Shown: positions 25,340 through 34,199, counted from the stretch's first letter. The stretch: DNA of 64,000 nt from Candidatus Pseudobacter hemicellulosilyticus (GCA_029202545.1 CP119311.1:5828001-5892000), one strand, 5' to 3'. Made by a program: numbers and translations. Notes: generated by a model not told the origin, from the letters alone.

Positions 25340-26158
25340 TTACACCAGCACCGCCTCGAAAACCTTCTCAAAATTCCTTTTCACTTTTTCCTTCACTTCT
25401 TCCATATCCAGTTTTCTGCCCAGTTCTTTCTCCAGGGAGGTAACCTGCTTGTCCTGGATCCCGCAGGGAATGATATAGCCAAAATAGGACAGATCGGTAT
25501 TGACATTAAAGGCAAAGCCATGCATGGTGACCCAGCGGCTGCAGCGGATGCCCATAGCGCATATTTTACGCGCTTTGGCCTTATCATCGGTATCCAGCCA
25601 GACCCCTGTTTCACCGGCGCTCCGCTCCCCTTTAAGGCCATATTCCGCCATGGTGAGGATGAAGACCTCTTCCAGGTTACGCAGGTAGCGACCGATATCC
25701 GTATAGAATTTCTCCAGGTCCAGCACAGGATAACCCACCAGCTGACCGGGACCGTGGAAGGTAATGTCCCCACCGCGGTTGATATGGTAGAACTGGATGC
25801 CTTTTTCGGCCTGCTCCTGGGGACTGATCAGCACATGCTCCATTTTCCCGCTTTTACCCAGGGTATAGACCAGGGGATGCTCTACAAAGAGCAGGTGGTG
25901 CTCCGTAGGCGCCAGCAGGGCCCGGTTTACAGGACCCTCCCGTAGATCTTCCGCTACAGGAAGGGCGCCGGCGCTGCAGCCGGTCAGGACCTCGCCGCAG
26001 CCCGCCAGCAACTCGGTAGCGGCCGGGGCCGCTTCGTTGAAAGCCCGCTTCCGGTCTACATTTGCCTGCAATAGCTGCTCCTGGTAATCCCAAATTTCCC
26101 GGTAGTCCCGGGTGCCCAGGTCCTGGAAGCGCACTGGTTGTCTGGTAGTGCTTGTCAT
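25340..26158 (-). CDS. lipB: Lipoyl(octanoyl) transferase LipB
   Basis: A 272-residue LipB. Conserved parts are HHLLFVEHPLVYTLGKSG, RGGDITFHGPGQLVGYP, KICAMGIRCSRWVTMHGFAF and IIPCGIQDKQVTSLE, with the catalytic Cys at 232 and the matching Lys in the AKARKICAMG segment. It moves octanoyl from ACP to lipoyl domains, such as that of the E2 protein in this window. Unusual: about 45 residues (roughly 40-85, Ala/Gly/Leu-rich) are inserted between the N-terminal helix and the HHLLFVEHP strand, where most family members have a short loop. Start ATG 26158; the in-frame TTG at 26167 is less likely. Confidence 0.93.
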   Translation of the reverse strand: MTSTTRQPVRFQDLGTRDYREIWDYQEQLLQANVDRKRAFNEAAPAATELLAGCGEVLTGCSAGALPVAEDLREGPVNRALLAPTEHHLLFVEHPLVYTLGKSGKMEHVLISPQEQAEKGIQFYHINRGGDITFHGPGQLVGYPVLDLEKFYTDIGRYLRNLEEVFILTMAEYGLKGERSAGETGVWLDTDDKAKARKICAMGIRCSRWVTMHGFAFNVNTDLSYFGYIIPCGIQDKQVTSLEKELGRKLDMEEVKEKVKRNFEKVFEAVLV

Positions 26159-26201
26159 AATAGGCAAATTTACCGCTTTTCAACCACTCAGCGTTAACCC
26201 T

Positions 26202-26209
26202 TACCTTTG
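26202..26209 (+). promoter_or_regulatory. Candidate -7 box of the RluA-family gene
   Basis: TACCTTTG, a perfect TAnnTTTG, 19 bases before the ATG at 26229, in the 70-base gap to the divergent lipB gene. Confidence 0.5.
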
Positions 26210-26228
26210 CCGAAATTGCACGTAGGTT

Positions 26229-27296
26229 ATGACAACAAAAGACATAGAGGCTTTCAATGAGCTGGGTGATAGCCCGGATGGCTCAGAGGAGCTGTATGAG
26301 CGGATGAGTCTGGTGGTAGACCGTGGACAGGAGCCTATGCGTCTGGATAAATTCCTGGTCCAGCGTATTGAGAATGCCAGCAGGAATAAAGTGCAGCAGG
26401 CCATCGAAAGCGGCCGGGTGCTGATCAATGGCAAACAGGTACAATCCAACCATAAAATAAAGCCGGGTGAAGAGATCGTGGTGTATTCCGACAAGGAAGT
26501 ACAGGGCGAGGACATTATCCCCGAGCAGATGTCCCTCAAAATTGAATATGAGGACGATGATATCCTGATCATCAACAAACCGGTTGGCCTGGTGGTACAC
26601 CCTGCCAGCGGCAATCCCAGCGGCACCCTGATCAATGGCGTGGCCTGGTACCTGCTGCAGCAGAACGGCGATCTCAATACCGATGTGCTGCCCCGCTTCG
26701 GGCTGGTACACCGCATTGATAAAAATACCAGCGGCCTCATGGTGCTTGCCAAAACGGAAAAGGCCGTGAGCAGCCTGGCCAAGGAATTCTTTAACCATAC
26801 CATCCACCGGCAGTACGTGGCCCTGGTCTGGGGCGATGTGGCCGAAGACAGCGGTACGGTGAACGCCCATATCGGCCGGCACCAGCGCTTCCGCAAGATC
26901 TTTGACGCTTACCCTGACGGCGAATACGGTAAGGAAGCCATCACCCACTATAAAGTACTGGAACGTTTTGGTTATGTGACCGTGGTACAGTGCGAGCTGG
27001 AAACGGGCAGGACCCACCAGATCCGCGTACACATGAAACATATTGGCCATCCCCTGTTCAGTGATGAATTATATGGGGGCGACCGCATCGTGAAAGGTAC
27101 TGTCTTCAGCAAATACAAACAGTTTGTAGAGAACTGCTTCGCCATCTGTCCCCGCCATGCGCTGCATGCCAAGACCATCGGGTTCACCCATCCCCGCAGC
27201 AGGCAGCCCGTGTCCTTCAATAGCGAGATACCGCAGGATATGCAGCAGCTGATCGAAAAATGGCGGAACTATGTGAAGGTGAAGAATATTGTGTAG
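26229..27296 (+). CDS. RluA/RluD family pseudouridine synthase
   Basis: A 355-residue protein with an N-terminal S4 RNA-binding domain (about 38-98; MRLDKFLVQRIENASRNKVQ, SGRVLINGKQV) and the RluA catalytic domain. The active Asp lies in GLVHRIDKNTSGLMVLAKT (D164), and RTHQIRVHMKHIGHPL is the conserved late motif. It isomerises specific uridines in 23S rRNA; the S4 plus length points to RluD. The N-terminal 35 residues before S4 are acidic and poorly conserved. Nearest upstream gene is lipB, divergent; the downstream gene is convergent with a shared hairpin. Confidence 0.92.
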   Translation: MTTKDIEAFNELGDSPDGSEELYERMSLVVDRGQEPMRLDKFLVQRIENASRNKVQQAIESGRVLINGKQVQSNHKIKPGEEIVVYSDKEVQGEDIIPEQMSLKIEYEDDDILIINKPVGLVVHPASGNPSGTLINGVAWYLLQQNGDLNTDVLPRFGLVHRIDKNTSGLMVLAKTEKAVSSLAKEFFNHTIHRQYVALVWGDVAEDSGTVNAHIGRHQRFRKIFDAYPDGEYGKEAITHYKVLERFGYVTVVQCELETGRTHQIRVHMKHIGHPLFSDELYGGDRIVKGTVFSKYKQFVENCFAICPRHALHAKTIGFTHPRSRQPVSFNSEIPQDMQQLIEKWRNYVKVKNIV

Positions 27297-27320
27297 GCGC
27301 TCATTCCGGGAGTACAAAGG

Positions 27321-27381
27321 AAAACGTATGGAACAATACTGCTGTTCCTGTTTACAGAACAGTGTGACAGTGATACGTTTT
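27321..27381. terminator. Two-way terminator hairpin
   Basis: Outer arms AAAACGTAT (27321-27329) and ATACGTTTT (27373-27381) enclose an inner stem CTGTTC/GAACAG. It lies between the RluA-family gene and the convergent gene whose stop is at 27380, so its right arm overlaps that stop. Confidence 0.6.
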
Positions 27382-28318
27382 AGTTGCGCGTAAAATCAAA
27401 TAAGGTTGCTGTGAAGATCCCTTTCTCTTTTTTCTTGAGGATCACATTCCAGCTGCCATTGTAGCGCATGACCTTGGGCACCAGCAGGTCCTGGAATTTT
27501 GTCATCTCCACTTCCATGCTGACATCAAAATTATAGACGCCGGCGCCGTAGCTGAGATCATAGCTGCGGGCCACAATTTCCCAGTTGTCTACCCGGAACC
27601 AGGTGGTCATTTCATTGATCACGATCTGGTTCTTCTCGGACCCCGTCAGGTTCTGCCGGGGCGTTACGCGGAAGATATAACACATCTCGCCGTGAAAAGC
27701 GTCCATGTCTATGACAAAGTCATACAGCTTAGCCACTTCCTCATCAAAGAGCGCAATCTTATTGCCGATAAAAGGAATGCCCGGGATCTTTTTGCCCGGG
27801 TTGAAGAACAGCATCTTCAGCTGTTCCTTATGTTTTTCAATACCGCTTTTCTCATTCACTTTAAACTCGCTTCCCTTCACAATATTATCTTCCCCGCAAA
27901 TGGTATCGGTGGCAAAGAAAAGGCCGGCATAGAGTTCGGCCGTATAGTAGTTGAGGCGGTGTTGTTTGGTGTACATATTGCCGGTGGTCTGCTCGCTCAG
28001 GGTTTCCATCCAGCGGCAGCCTTTGGCTGTATGCTGTGTGGTCTTGCTGTTGAGTGAAGCAATGACCTCCTCCTTTTTGCCGAGCATCCGGATATCATTG
28101 ATGGCCGAATAACCCAGCACTTTGAGGTTGCGGAAAGCTTTGTAAAAAGTGGTATCGGCTTCAATGCGCTGGATAAAGGCCGGCACGTTGAGGTTGCTGC
28201 GCACCACCACTTCCTTGAGGGTCACAATATTCTTATTCACTGTGACGGAACTGTCCTTCTGCGCCAGCGCAAGCTGGCCCAGCAGGGTGAGTACGGTAAT
28301 ATAAAGAAGTTGCTTCAA
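27380..28318 (-). CDS. Secreted hypothetical protein, Bacteroidota type
   Basis: A 312-residue exported protein. The signal peptide (MKQLLYITVLTLLGQLALAQ) is followed by VTLKEVVVRSNLNVPAFIQRI, a KEVVV.. segment of the kind found after carboxypeptidase-like regulatory domains, then a mixed region without a recognised fold. It has several WFRVDNWEIVARSYDL-like amphipathic strands, which may be a beta-rich domain. The start is TTG 28318, 5 bases after the def stop, so it is probably translated in the def transcript; no ATG fits. Function unknown. Confidence 0.75.
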   Translation of the reverse strand: MKQLLYITVLTLLGQLALAQKDSSVTVNKNIVTLKEVVVRSNLNVPAFIQRIEADTTFYKAFRNLKVLGYSAINDIRMLGKKEEVIASLNSKTTQHTAKGCRWMETLSEQTTGNMYTKQHRLNYYTAELYAGLFFATDTICGEDNIVKGSEFKVNEKSGIEKHKEQLKMLFFNPGKKIPGIPFIGNKIALFDEEVAKLYDFVIDMDAFHGEMCYIFRVTPRQNLTGSEKNQIVINEMTTWFRVDNWEIVARSYDLSYGAGVYNFDVSMEVEMTKFQDLLVPKVMRYNGSWNVILKKKEKGIFTATLFDFTRN

Positions 28319-28323
28319 TCCGG

Positions 28324-28902
28324 TTATTTCACAAAAGTCATCCTGTAATCCACTTTAACCTTGCCCTTGGTGATATCATCCAGCTTGCCTTTCAGCAGGC
28401 GACGTTTCAGTGGCTTCAGGTAATCAATGAACAGCTTGCCTTCAATATGATCATATTCATGCAGGATCACGCGGGCGGTGATGCCGTTGAAAGTAGCTGT
28501 ATGTTTGTTGAACTGCTCATCCTGGTATTCCAGGGTCACTTCCTCGCTCCGGTAAACATCTTCCCGAATCTTGGGAATGCTGAGACAGCCTTCATTATAG
28601 GCCCATTCCTCGCCGTTCAGGGCAACCACTCTGGCATTGATGAATGCCTGTTTGATGCCTTTATCATTGGGGAAATCTTCCTTTTCATCTTCTTCCAGGT
28701 TCTCGATGATCTGTACACTGTCAACCACAAAAAGGCGGATATCCCGGTTGATCTGGGGGGCGGCCAGTCCAACGCCATTGCTGGCATACATGGTCTCCCA
28801 CATATCGGCGAGCAGCTTTTCCAGGTTGGGATAGTCAGGTGTAATATCCTTGGCTACCGCACGCAGAATGGGGGCGCCATATGCAACAATCGGAAGTATC
28901 AT
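28324..28902 (-). CDS. def: Peptide deformylase
   Basis: A 192-residue deformylase with all three family motifs: GVGLAAPQI (residues 43-51), EGCLSIP with metal-ligand Cys106, and HEYDH (His148, Glu149, His152). It removes the formyl group from nascent proteins in the cytoplasm. There is an acidic insert between motifs 1 and 2 (LEEDEKEDFPNDKG, about 71-84), as in other Bacteroidota enzymes. A promoter with both consensus elements precedes it. The next gene follows after 5 bases. Confidence 0.95.
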   Translation of the reverse strand: MILPIVAYGAPILRAVAKDITPDYPNLEKLLADMWETMYASNGVGLAAPQINRDIRLFVVDSVQIIENLEEDEKEDFPNDKGIKQAFINARVVALNGEEWAYNEGCLSIPKIREDVYRSEEVTLEYQDEQFNKHTATFNGITARVILHEYDHIEGKLFIDYLKPLKRRLLKGKLDDITKGKVKVDYRMTFVK

Positions 28903-28942
28903 TGTTTCTTAATTGCTTGATTTCTTGGTCGTTAGTAAAGCG

Positions 28943-28968
28943 CAAAGGTAGCAAAAACCGGCCAACAA
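28943..28968 (-). promoter_or_regulatory. Promoter of def
   Basis: On the minus strand TTGTTG (28968-28963) and TACCTTTG (28950-28943), with 18 bases from the first T of TTG to the box. Both elements fit the Bacteroidota consensus; the leader would be about 35 bases. Confidence 0.65.
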
Positions 28969-29015
28969 TCAATACCCGCCCGGGTTTGGAGCCAGCCCTG
29001 CTAACCGGCTGCTAA

Positions 29016-29429
29016 TCAGCCCCTTTTTTGCAGCCATTCCTGCAGGAGGATAGTGGCGGCAATTTCATCCACCAGGGCTTTGTTCTGCCGCTGCTTTTTT
29101 TTGAGGCCCATATCGATCATGGCCTGGGAGGCCATTTTTGAACTGAAGCGCTCATCCACCGTTTCCACGGGCAGCTGCGGAAAATGCTTTTCCAGGCTTT
29201 TGATGGCTTTGCGTACCAACGGCGTGCCATGGGTATCGGTATCGTCCCAGTTGGTGGGCATACCGATGAGGATGCGCTCCACGGGCTCTTTCGCAAAATA
29301 GTCTTTGAGAAAGGGTATCAGTTTCTGGGATTCAATAGTGGTCAGGCCGGTGGCAATGATCTGTAAAGGATCGGTCACCGCAATACCGGTGCGTTTGCCG
29401 CCGTAGTCTATGGAGAGGATGCGCGCCAT
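29016..29429 (-). CDS. ruvX: Holliday junction resolvase-like RuvX (YqgF)
   Basis: A 137-residue RNase H-fold protein. ARILSIDYGGKRTGIAVTDP gives the first catalytic Asp (D7), LIGMPTNWDDT the second strand, and VDERFSSKMASQAM and NKALVDEIAATILLQEWL the remaining acidic residues. YqgF proteins process Holliday junctions or, in many bacteria, mature 16S rRNA 5' ends. It starts 11 bases after the ubiA stop and most likely belongs to the trmH-ubiA-ruvX run. Confidence 0.92.
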   Translation of the reverse strand: MARILSIDYGGKRTGIAVTDPLQIIATGLTTIESQKLIPFLKDYFAKEPVERILIGMPTNWDDTDTHGTPLVRKAIKSLEKHFPQLPVETVDERFSSKMASQAMIDMGLKKKQRQNKALVDEIAATILLQEWLQKRG

Positions 29430-29440
29430 TCAGGGTGCTG

Positions 29441-30412
29441 TTATAATTGTAAAAAGCTTTCCTTGATCACTGTTCCTGGCAGTCCGGCGGGCAGCAGGAA
29501 GAGGTCGGCAATCACAAACACGGCAAATACCACGCTGGCAATACCGTTGGCTGTCATAAAGGCCAGGTTGACCCTGCGCAGGTCCGTAGGTTTTACAATG
29601 GAGTGCTGGTACAGCAGCATGCCGGCAAAGACGGCTACGCCGATCCAGTACAGCCAGTGGAAATGACCGTAGATACCGGCAATGACCACACAGGCTGTGC
29701 TGATCACATGCAGTATCTCTGATACCCGAAGGGCTTTGGCCCCACCCAGCCAGGAGGGCATGGAATAGAGCTGCTGGCTTTTGTCGAACTGCTCATCCTG
29801 CAAAGCGTAGATGATATCGAAACCGGACACCCAGGTGATCACGGCAAAGGAAAAGAGAATGGGGAGCCAGTCGAACCGGCCGGTCACTGCCAGGTAAGCG
29901 CCGATGGGAGCCAGGGACAGGCCCAGGCCCAGCACCAGGTGACAGAGCGGGGTGAAGCGTTTGGTATAGCTGTATCCCAGCACTACCAGTAAGGCCACGG
30001 GCGATAAAGCAAAACAAAGCGGGTTGATGAACCAGGTGCAGACCATGAACAGCACACTGCAGCCAATGGTGAACAGCAGCACGCTGTCGGCCTTTAAAAT
30101 ACCGGCCGGGATCTCCCGGATGGCGGTCCGCGGGTTCAGCGCATCAAACCGGGCATCCAGCCAGCGGTTGAAGGCCATGGCGGCGCTGCGTGCAAACACC
30201 ATGCAAAGGACTACCAGCAGGAAAGTGAGCCAGAATGGCTGGCCATTGCTGGTGTACCTGCTAAAGGTCCCCGCATCAGGCAGATAATCTATCAGGCGGC
30301 TGATATGGCGGAGTTCCGCCGTGGCCAGGAAGAAGCCGATCATCGCGAACGGCATCGCAAATATGGTATGCGAAAATTTAACGAGTGAAAGGTACTTTTT
30401 AACGGTGCTCAT
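29441..30412 (-). CDS. UbiA-family polyprenyltransferase (quinone biosynthesis)
   Basis: A 323-residue membrane protein with about eight or nine helices. The first Asp-rich motif is NRWLDARFDALNPRT and the second is YALQDEQFDKSQQ, which bind the prenyl diphosphate through Mg. Start ATG 30412 (MSTVKKYLSLVKFSHTIFAM) is used; the longer frame adds 27 unrelated residues. The NR..D....NPRT form is that of UbiA-like enzymes annotated as 4-hydroxybenzoate or, in menaquinone organisms, MqnP-like transferases. The substrate is not decided. It sits in the same direction as trmH and ruvX. Confidence 0.88.
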   Translation of the reverse strand: MSTVKKYLSLVKFSHTIFAMPFAMIGFFLATAELRHISRLIDYLPDAGTFSRYTSNGQPFWLTFLLVVLCMVFARSAAMAFNRWLDARFDALNPRTAIREIPAGILKADSVLLFTIGCSVLFMVCTWFINPLCFALSPVALLVVLGYSYTKRFTPLCHLVLGLGLSLAPIGAYLAVTGRFDWLPILFSFAVITWVSGFDIIYALQDEQFDKSQQLYSMPSWLGGAKALRVSEILHVISTACVVIAGIYGHFHWLYWIGVAVFAGMLLYQHSIVKPTDLRRVNLAFMTANGIASVVFAVFVIADLFLLPAGLPGTVIKESFLQL

Positions 30413-30449
30413 ACTTATGCTTGAAAGGGTAATTCGGGTTCTGTTGAAC

Positions 30450-30986
30450 TCATTCCTCCAAGATCTGCTCCCGCACCAGCTCCCAGAGCACAATGCCTGC
30501 GGCGACAGAGATATTGAGGGAATGTTTCATGCCCAGCTGCGGGATCTCGATACTGCCATCACAAAGCTTCAGCACTTCGGCGTCCACGCCCGTGACCTCA
30601 TTGCCAAAGACCACTGCCAGGGGCTTATCGGCAGGGCTGGTAAAACGGTTCAGCAGCAGGCTGTCCTGCACCTGCTCTACCGCCCAGATAGCATACCCTT
30701 CCTCACGGAGGGCCTGCAAGGCGGTGATAGTATCGGGGAAATATCGCCAGCTCACCGTTTCCGTGGCGCCCAGCGCCGTTTTGTGGATATCCCGGTGGGG
30801 CGGTTGCGGCGTATACCCGCAAAGGTAAATGCCCTGCAACAGGAAAGCGTCTGCCGTACGGAACACACTGCCCACATTGTGCATACTGCGTATATTGTCC
30901 AGCACCACTACTACCGGGAATTTGTCCGATCCTTTGAATTCGGCTACCGATTTACGGTTCAGTTCTGCCATGCTCAGCTTTCGCAT
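30450..30986 (-). CDS. TrmH/SpoU family RNA methyltransferase
   Basis: A 178-residue SPOUT methyltransferase. The motifs VVVLDNIRSMHNVGSVFRTA (motif 1), PLAVVFGNEVTGVD (motif 2) and IPQLGMKHSLNISVAAGIVLW (motif 3, trefoil knot) are all present. It methylates a ribose in tRNA or rRNA using S-adenosylmethionine. The short form without an L30e-like N-terminus is of the TrmH/TrmL kind. Start ATG 30986 follows a full promoter only 4 bases upstream, so the mRNA is probably leaderless. It heads the minus-strand run with ubiA and ruvX. Confidence 0.92.
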   Translation of the reverse strand: MRKLSMAELNRKSVAEFKGSDKFPVVVVLDNIRSMHNVGSVFRTADAFLLQGIYLCGYTPQPPHRDIHKTALGATETVSWRYFPDTITALQALREEGYAIWAVEQVQDSLLLNRFTSPADKPLAVVFGNEVTGVDAEVLKLCDGSIEIPQLGMKHSLNISVAAGIVLWELVREQILEE

Positions 30987-30990
30987 CGGG

Positions 30991-31016
30991 CAAAGATACG
31001 CCTATTTTTTTCCCAA
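30991..31016 (-). promoter_or_regulatory. Promoter of trmH (near-leaderless)
   Basis: On the minus strand TTG (31016-31014), 18 bases to TATCTTTG (30998-30991), then 4 bases to the ATG. Both elements match the consensus. Confidence 0.65.
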
Positions 31017-31065
31017 CTTCTCCACAGGCGCTGCTTTCCGATTTTTAAAAGGCTGCCAAAGCCAC

Positions 31066-31073
31066 TATATTTG
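31066..31073 (+). promoter_or_regulatory. Candidate -7 box of mutS (near-leaderless)
   Basis: TATATTTG, a perfect TAnnTTTG, 6 bases before the mutS ATG, back-to-back with the trmH promoter in a 93-base gap. No TTG at the expected distance. Confidence 0.5.
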
Positions 31074-31079
31074 CCCGCT

Positions 31080-33692
31080 ATGGCAAAAGCAGGTGCAGAA
31101 ACTCCTTTGATGCAGCAGCATAAGGCTATCAAGCAAAAATACCCTGATGCTGTCCTCTTGTTCCGCGTGGGCGATTTTTATGAAACCTTCGGCGGTGACG
31201 CCGTCATTGCCGCCGGGGTGCTGGGCATTACCCTCACCAAGCGCAATAATGGCGATCCCTCCGCTTCCGAGCTGGCGGGTTTCCCCCACCATTCCCTGGA
31301 TACCTATCTCCACAAACTGGTGAAAGCCGGTTACCGCGTGGCCGTGGTAGACCAGCTGGAGGACCCCAAGCAGGCCAAGGGCATCGTGAAACGCGGGGTA
31401 ACGGAACTGGTAACACCCGGTGTAGCTACTAACGACAAGCTCCTGGAGCATGGCAGCAATAATTTCCTGGCCAGCATCCATTATACCGAACAGCAGTCGG
31501 GCATCGCTTTCCTGGATATTTCCACCGGTGAATTTTTTGTGGCCGAAGGCAACCAGGAGTATATCGACAAGCTCCTGCAGACCCTCAAACCCGCCGAGGT
31601 CATTTTCCAGCGCAGCTACCAGAAACAGTTCAAGGAAAATTTCGGCACCCGGTTCTATACCTATACTATGGAGAGCTGGATCTTTGACGGGGCCTATGCC
31701 ACCGAAAGTCTGCTCAAACATTTCCAGACCCATTCCCTCAAAGGTTTTGGGGTAGAACAGCTGACCGTAGGCCTGGTAGCCGCCGGCGCCGTCCTGCACT
31801 ACCTGAAAGACACCGAGCATCCGCATCTCCAGCATATCACCAGCATCCAGCGCATTGACCGGGAAGATCATCTCTGGATGGATCGCTTTACCATCCGCAA
31901 CCTGGAGCTGATCGCTGAGGCCGGTCAGGGCAGTTCCCTGCACAAGGTGCTGGACCATACCGTATCCCCCATGGGCGCCCGGTTATTGAAAAGATGGATC
32001 CTCCTGCCACTCAAAGACCTCACCCGTATCCAGGAGCGGCTGGACCTGGTAGAATATTTTATTAAAGAAGTAGAGCTGCGCAGCAAGCTCATTCACCATA
32101 TAAAACAGGCAGGAGATATTGAACGGCTGGTCAGCAAGATCCCCGTTAAAAAGATCAACCCGCGTGAAGTGCTGCAGCTGGCCTGCGGCCTCCAGCAGGT
32201 GGAAGATATCATCCAGCTCTGTGAAAGCAGCAGCAACCCCTACCTGCTGAAGCTGATCCATTCCCTGGATCCGGTGGTAGCCATCCGGGAAAAGATCATC
32301 GCCACTATTACGGAAAATCCGCCGGCCGTAGCCGCCAAGGGCGGCATGATCCGCGAAGGCATCCAGGAAGACCTGGACCAGCTGCGCGCCATTGCTACCG
32401 GTGGTAAGGACTACCTGGCCACCCTGCAGAAGAAAGAGGCCGACAATACCGGTATATCCTCGCTCAAGATCGGGTTCAACAATGTATTCGGCTATTACCT
32501 GGAAGTCACCAATACCCATAAGGATAAGGTGCCCGCCTCCTGGATACGCAAACAGACCCTGGCCAATTGCGAACGCTATATCACGCCGGAGCTGAAAGAA
32601 TACGAGGAGAAGATCACCGGCGCAGAAGAAAAGATCTTTGCTATTGAGGCCAGCCTGTATGATCAGCTGCTCACCGCCCTGCAGCAATATATTGCTCCCA
32701 TGCAGGTGAACGGCAGCATCCTGGCCATACTCGACTGCCTGCTCTGCTTTGCCGGCAACGCCCTCCAGTACAATTACAAAAAACCGGTGGTGCATGAAGG
32801 GATGGAACTGGACCTCAAAGAAAGCCGCCACCCTGTTATTGAGCGCAACCTGCCCGTAGGCGAACCCTATATTGCCAATGATATTATAATGGACCCCGCC
32901 AACCAGCAGGTCATTATCCTTACCGGTCCCAATATGAGTGGTAAGAGCGCCATCCTCCGACAAACAGCATTGATCACCCTGCTGGCGCATATCGGCAGCT
33001 TTGTACCGGCCGATGCCGCCCGCATCCCGCTGACCGATAAGATTTTCACCCGCGTGGGCGCTTCTGACAACCTCAGCGGCGGTGAATCCACTTTCATGGT
33101 AGAGATGAATGAAACGGCCAGCATCATCAATAATATCAGCAGCCGCAGCCTCATCCTGCTGGATGAGATTGGCAGGGGCACCTCTACCTATGACGGCATC
33201 TCCATTGCCTGGAGCATTGTTGAACACCTGCATCAGTCAACGCATACGCCCAAAACACTTTTCGCCACGCACTATCATGAGCTGAACGAACTGGAGAATA
33301 AACTGCCGCGGATAAAGAACTACCATGTCACCAATAAAGAGATCGGTAACAAGATCATCTTCCTGCGCAAGCTGGCGCCGGGTGGCAGCACCCATAGCTT
33401 CGGTATCCACGTAGCCAAGATGGCCGGCATGCCGCCCTCACTGATCCAGCGCGCCAATGAAATACTCAGTCAGCTGGAAGAAAAACACCTTGACGAAAAT
33501 CAAACCGGCAAAAAAGACCTGGGCGAAAAAGTAAAAAGCATCACTACAGAGCGCATGCAGCTCTCCATCTTTGACGCACACAGCGAAACATTTGACGATA
33601 TCCGCAAAGTCCTTGAGGGCATTGATATCAACCGGCTGACGCCGGTGGAAGCCTTGCTGAAACTGCAGGAGATCAAACAGCGGATAAAGTAG
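31080..33692 (+). CDS. mutS: DNA mismatch repair protein MutS
   Basis: An 870-residue MutS. The N-terminal mismatch-binding domain has LLFRVGDFYETFGGDAV with the Phe-x-Glu (FYE) that wedges into the mismatch. The ATPase domain has Walker A GPNMSGKS (616-623), ILLDEIGRGTSTYDG (Walker B and signature) and FATHYHEL. It ends with the short C-terminal helix after EKVKSITTERMQ. The frame runs far upstream, but the protein starts at ATG 31080, since the earlier residues are antisense to trmH. It recognises mismatches in DNA with MutL, which is not in the window. Confidence 0.96.
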   Translation: MAKAGAETPLMQQHKAIKQKYPDAVLLFRVGDFYETFGGDAVIAAGVLGITLTKRNNGDPSASELAGFPHHSLDTYLHKLVKAGYRVAVVDQLEDPKQAKGIVKRGVTELVTPGVATNDKLLEHGSNNFLASIHYTEQQSGIAFLDISTGEFFVAEGNQEYIDKLLQTLKPAEVIFQRSYQKQFKENFGTRFYTYTMESWIFDGAYATESLLKHFQTHSLKGFGVEQLTVGLVAAGAVLHYLKDTEHPHLQHITSIQRIDREDHLWMDRFTIRNLELIAEAGQGSSLHKVLDHTVSPMGARLLKRWILLPLKDLTRIQERLDLVEYFIKEVELRSKLIHHIKQAGDIERLVSKIPVKKINPREVLQLACGLQQVEDIIQLCESSSNPYLLKLIHSLDPVVAIREKIIATITENPPAVAAKGGMIREGIQEDLDQLRAIATGGKDYLATLQKKEADNTGISSLKIGFNNVFGYYLEVTNTHKDKVPASWIRKQTLANCERYITPELKEYEEKITGAEEKIFAIEASLYDQLLTALQQYIAPMQVNGSILAILDCLLCFAGNALQYNYKKPVVHEGMELDLKESRHPVIERNLPVGEPYIANDIIMDPANQQVIILTGPNMSGKSAILRQTALITLLAHIGSFVPADAARIPLTDKIFTRVGASDNLSGGESTFMVEMNETASIINNISSRSLILLDEIGRGTSTYDGISIAWSIVEHLHQSTHTPKTLFATHYHELNELENKLPRIKNYHVTNKEIGNKIIFLRKLAPGGSTHSFGIHVAKMAGMPPSLIQRANEILSQLEEKHLDENQTGKKDLGEKVKSITTERMQLSIFDAHSETFDDIRKVLEGIDINRLTPVEALLKLQEIKQRIK

Positions 33693-33859
33693 GCCTGCGC
33701 ATAACTGTTATTAATTTGTACTATATAAAGAAGTGAAACCGGCAATGAATGTTGCCGGTTTATTTGCTTTATCTCAAGAAATTGGCTATCCGTCGAAATA
33801 AAACAATAAAGCAAAACTACTTCCCGTTTTTACATCACTTCCGTCCACTCAACTATGAA
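33693..33859. other. Intergenic segment after mutS
   Basis: Holds the mutS terminator at 33736-33761 and then 98 bases with nothing recognisable before the relic sequence. Confidence 0.4.
33736..33761 (+). terminator. Terminator of mutS
   Basis: A 10-pair perfect stem AAACCGGCAA/TTGCCGGTTT with a 6-base loop, followed by ATTTGCTTT. It is 43 bases after the stop codon. Confidence 0.75.
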
Positions 33860-34199
33860 TTAACACGCATAGCAATATGCACTTGTCGATGATGAACATA
33901 CTCCACCCCCGACTAAACCCATGTTCACCTCTTCAGGAATTTCTTGAATAACCTGTGGTCCCATGAACGACTGTTTAATTCCCGTGCTGTAAAGGTTTGT
34001 GTCCATAAGCAGTTGCCCGCGTGGCTGAAATGCCTGCGTGCTCATGCCTGCCTGTGCTGAAGCAACAGCAAAGGTGCCCTGCACCTGTATGCTGTCCTGC
34101 AGCCATGCATTGGCGGTCAGGAACCGCTATGCCAGGATCATAATGGATAAACACTGACTGCGCCGGTTTACCGGCGGGGAATGCATCTTTTTGCCCTAA
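33860..34199 (-). pseudogene. Frameshifted gene relic with Cys-rich C-terminus
   Basis: The minus strand codes for AFPAGKPAQSVFIHYDPGIA in one frame and, after about 34110, for ANAWLQDSIQVQGTFAVASA onward in another, ending SSSTSAYCYAC before TAA at 33860. Joined by a one-base shift they read as one coherent, protein-like sequence of about 110 residues, with no start codon. The tail has a GGGVC segment and three or more Cys. I do not recognise it. A remnant of a secreted protein, or a small precursor peptide, are both possible. Confidence 0.35.

Noticed and set aside
30321..31079. N-terminal extension of mutS by about 250 codons
   Set aside because: It runs antisense through trmH and ubiA; MutS homology starts at ATG 31080.
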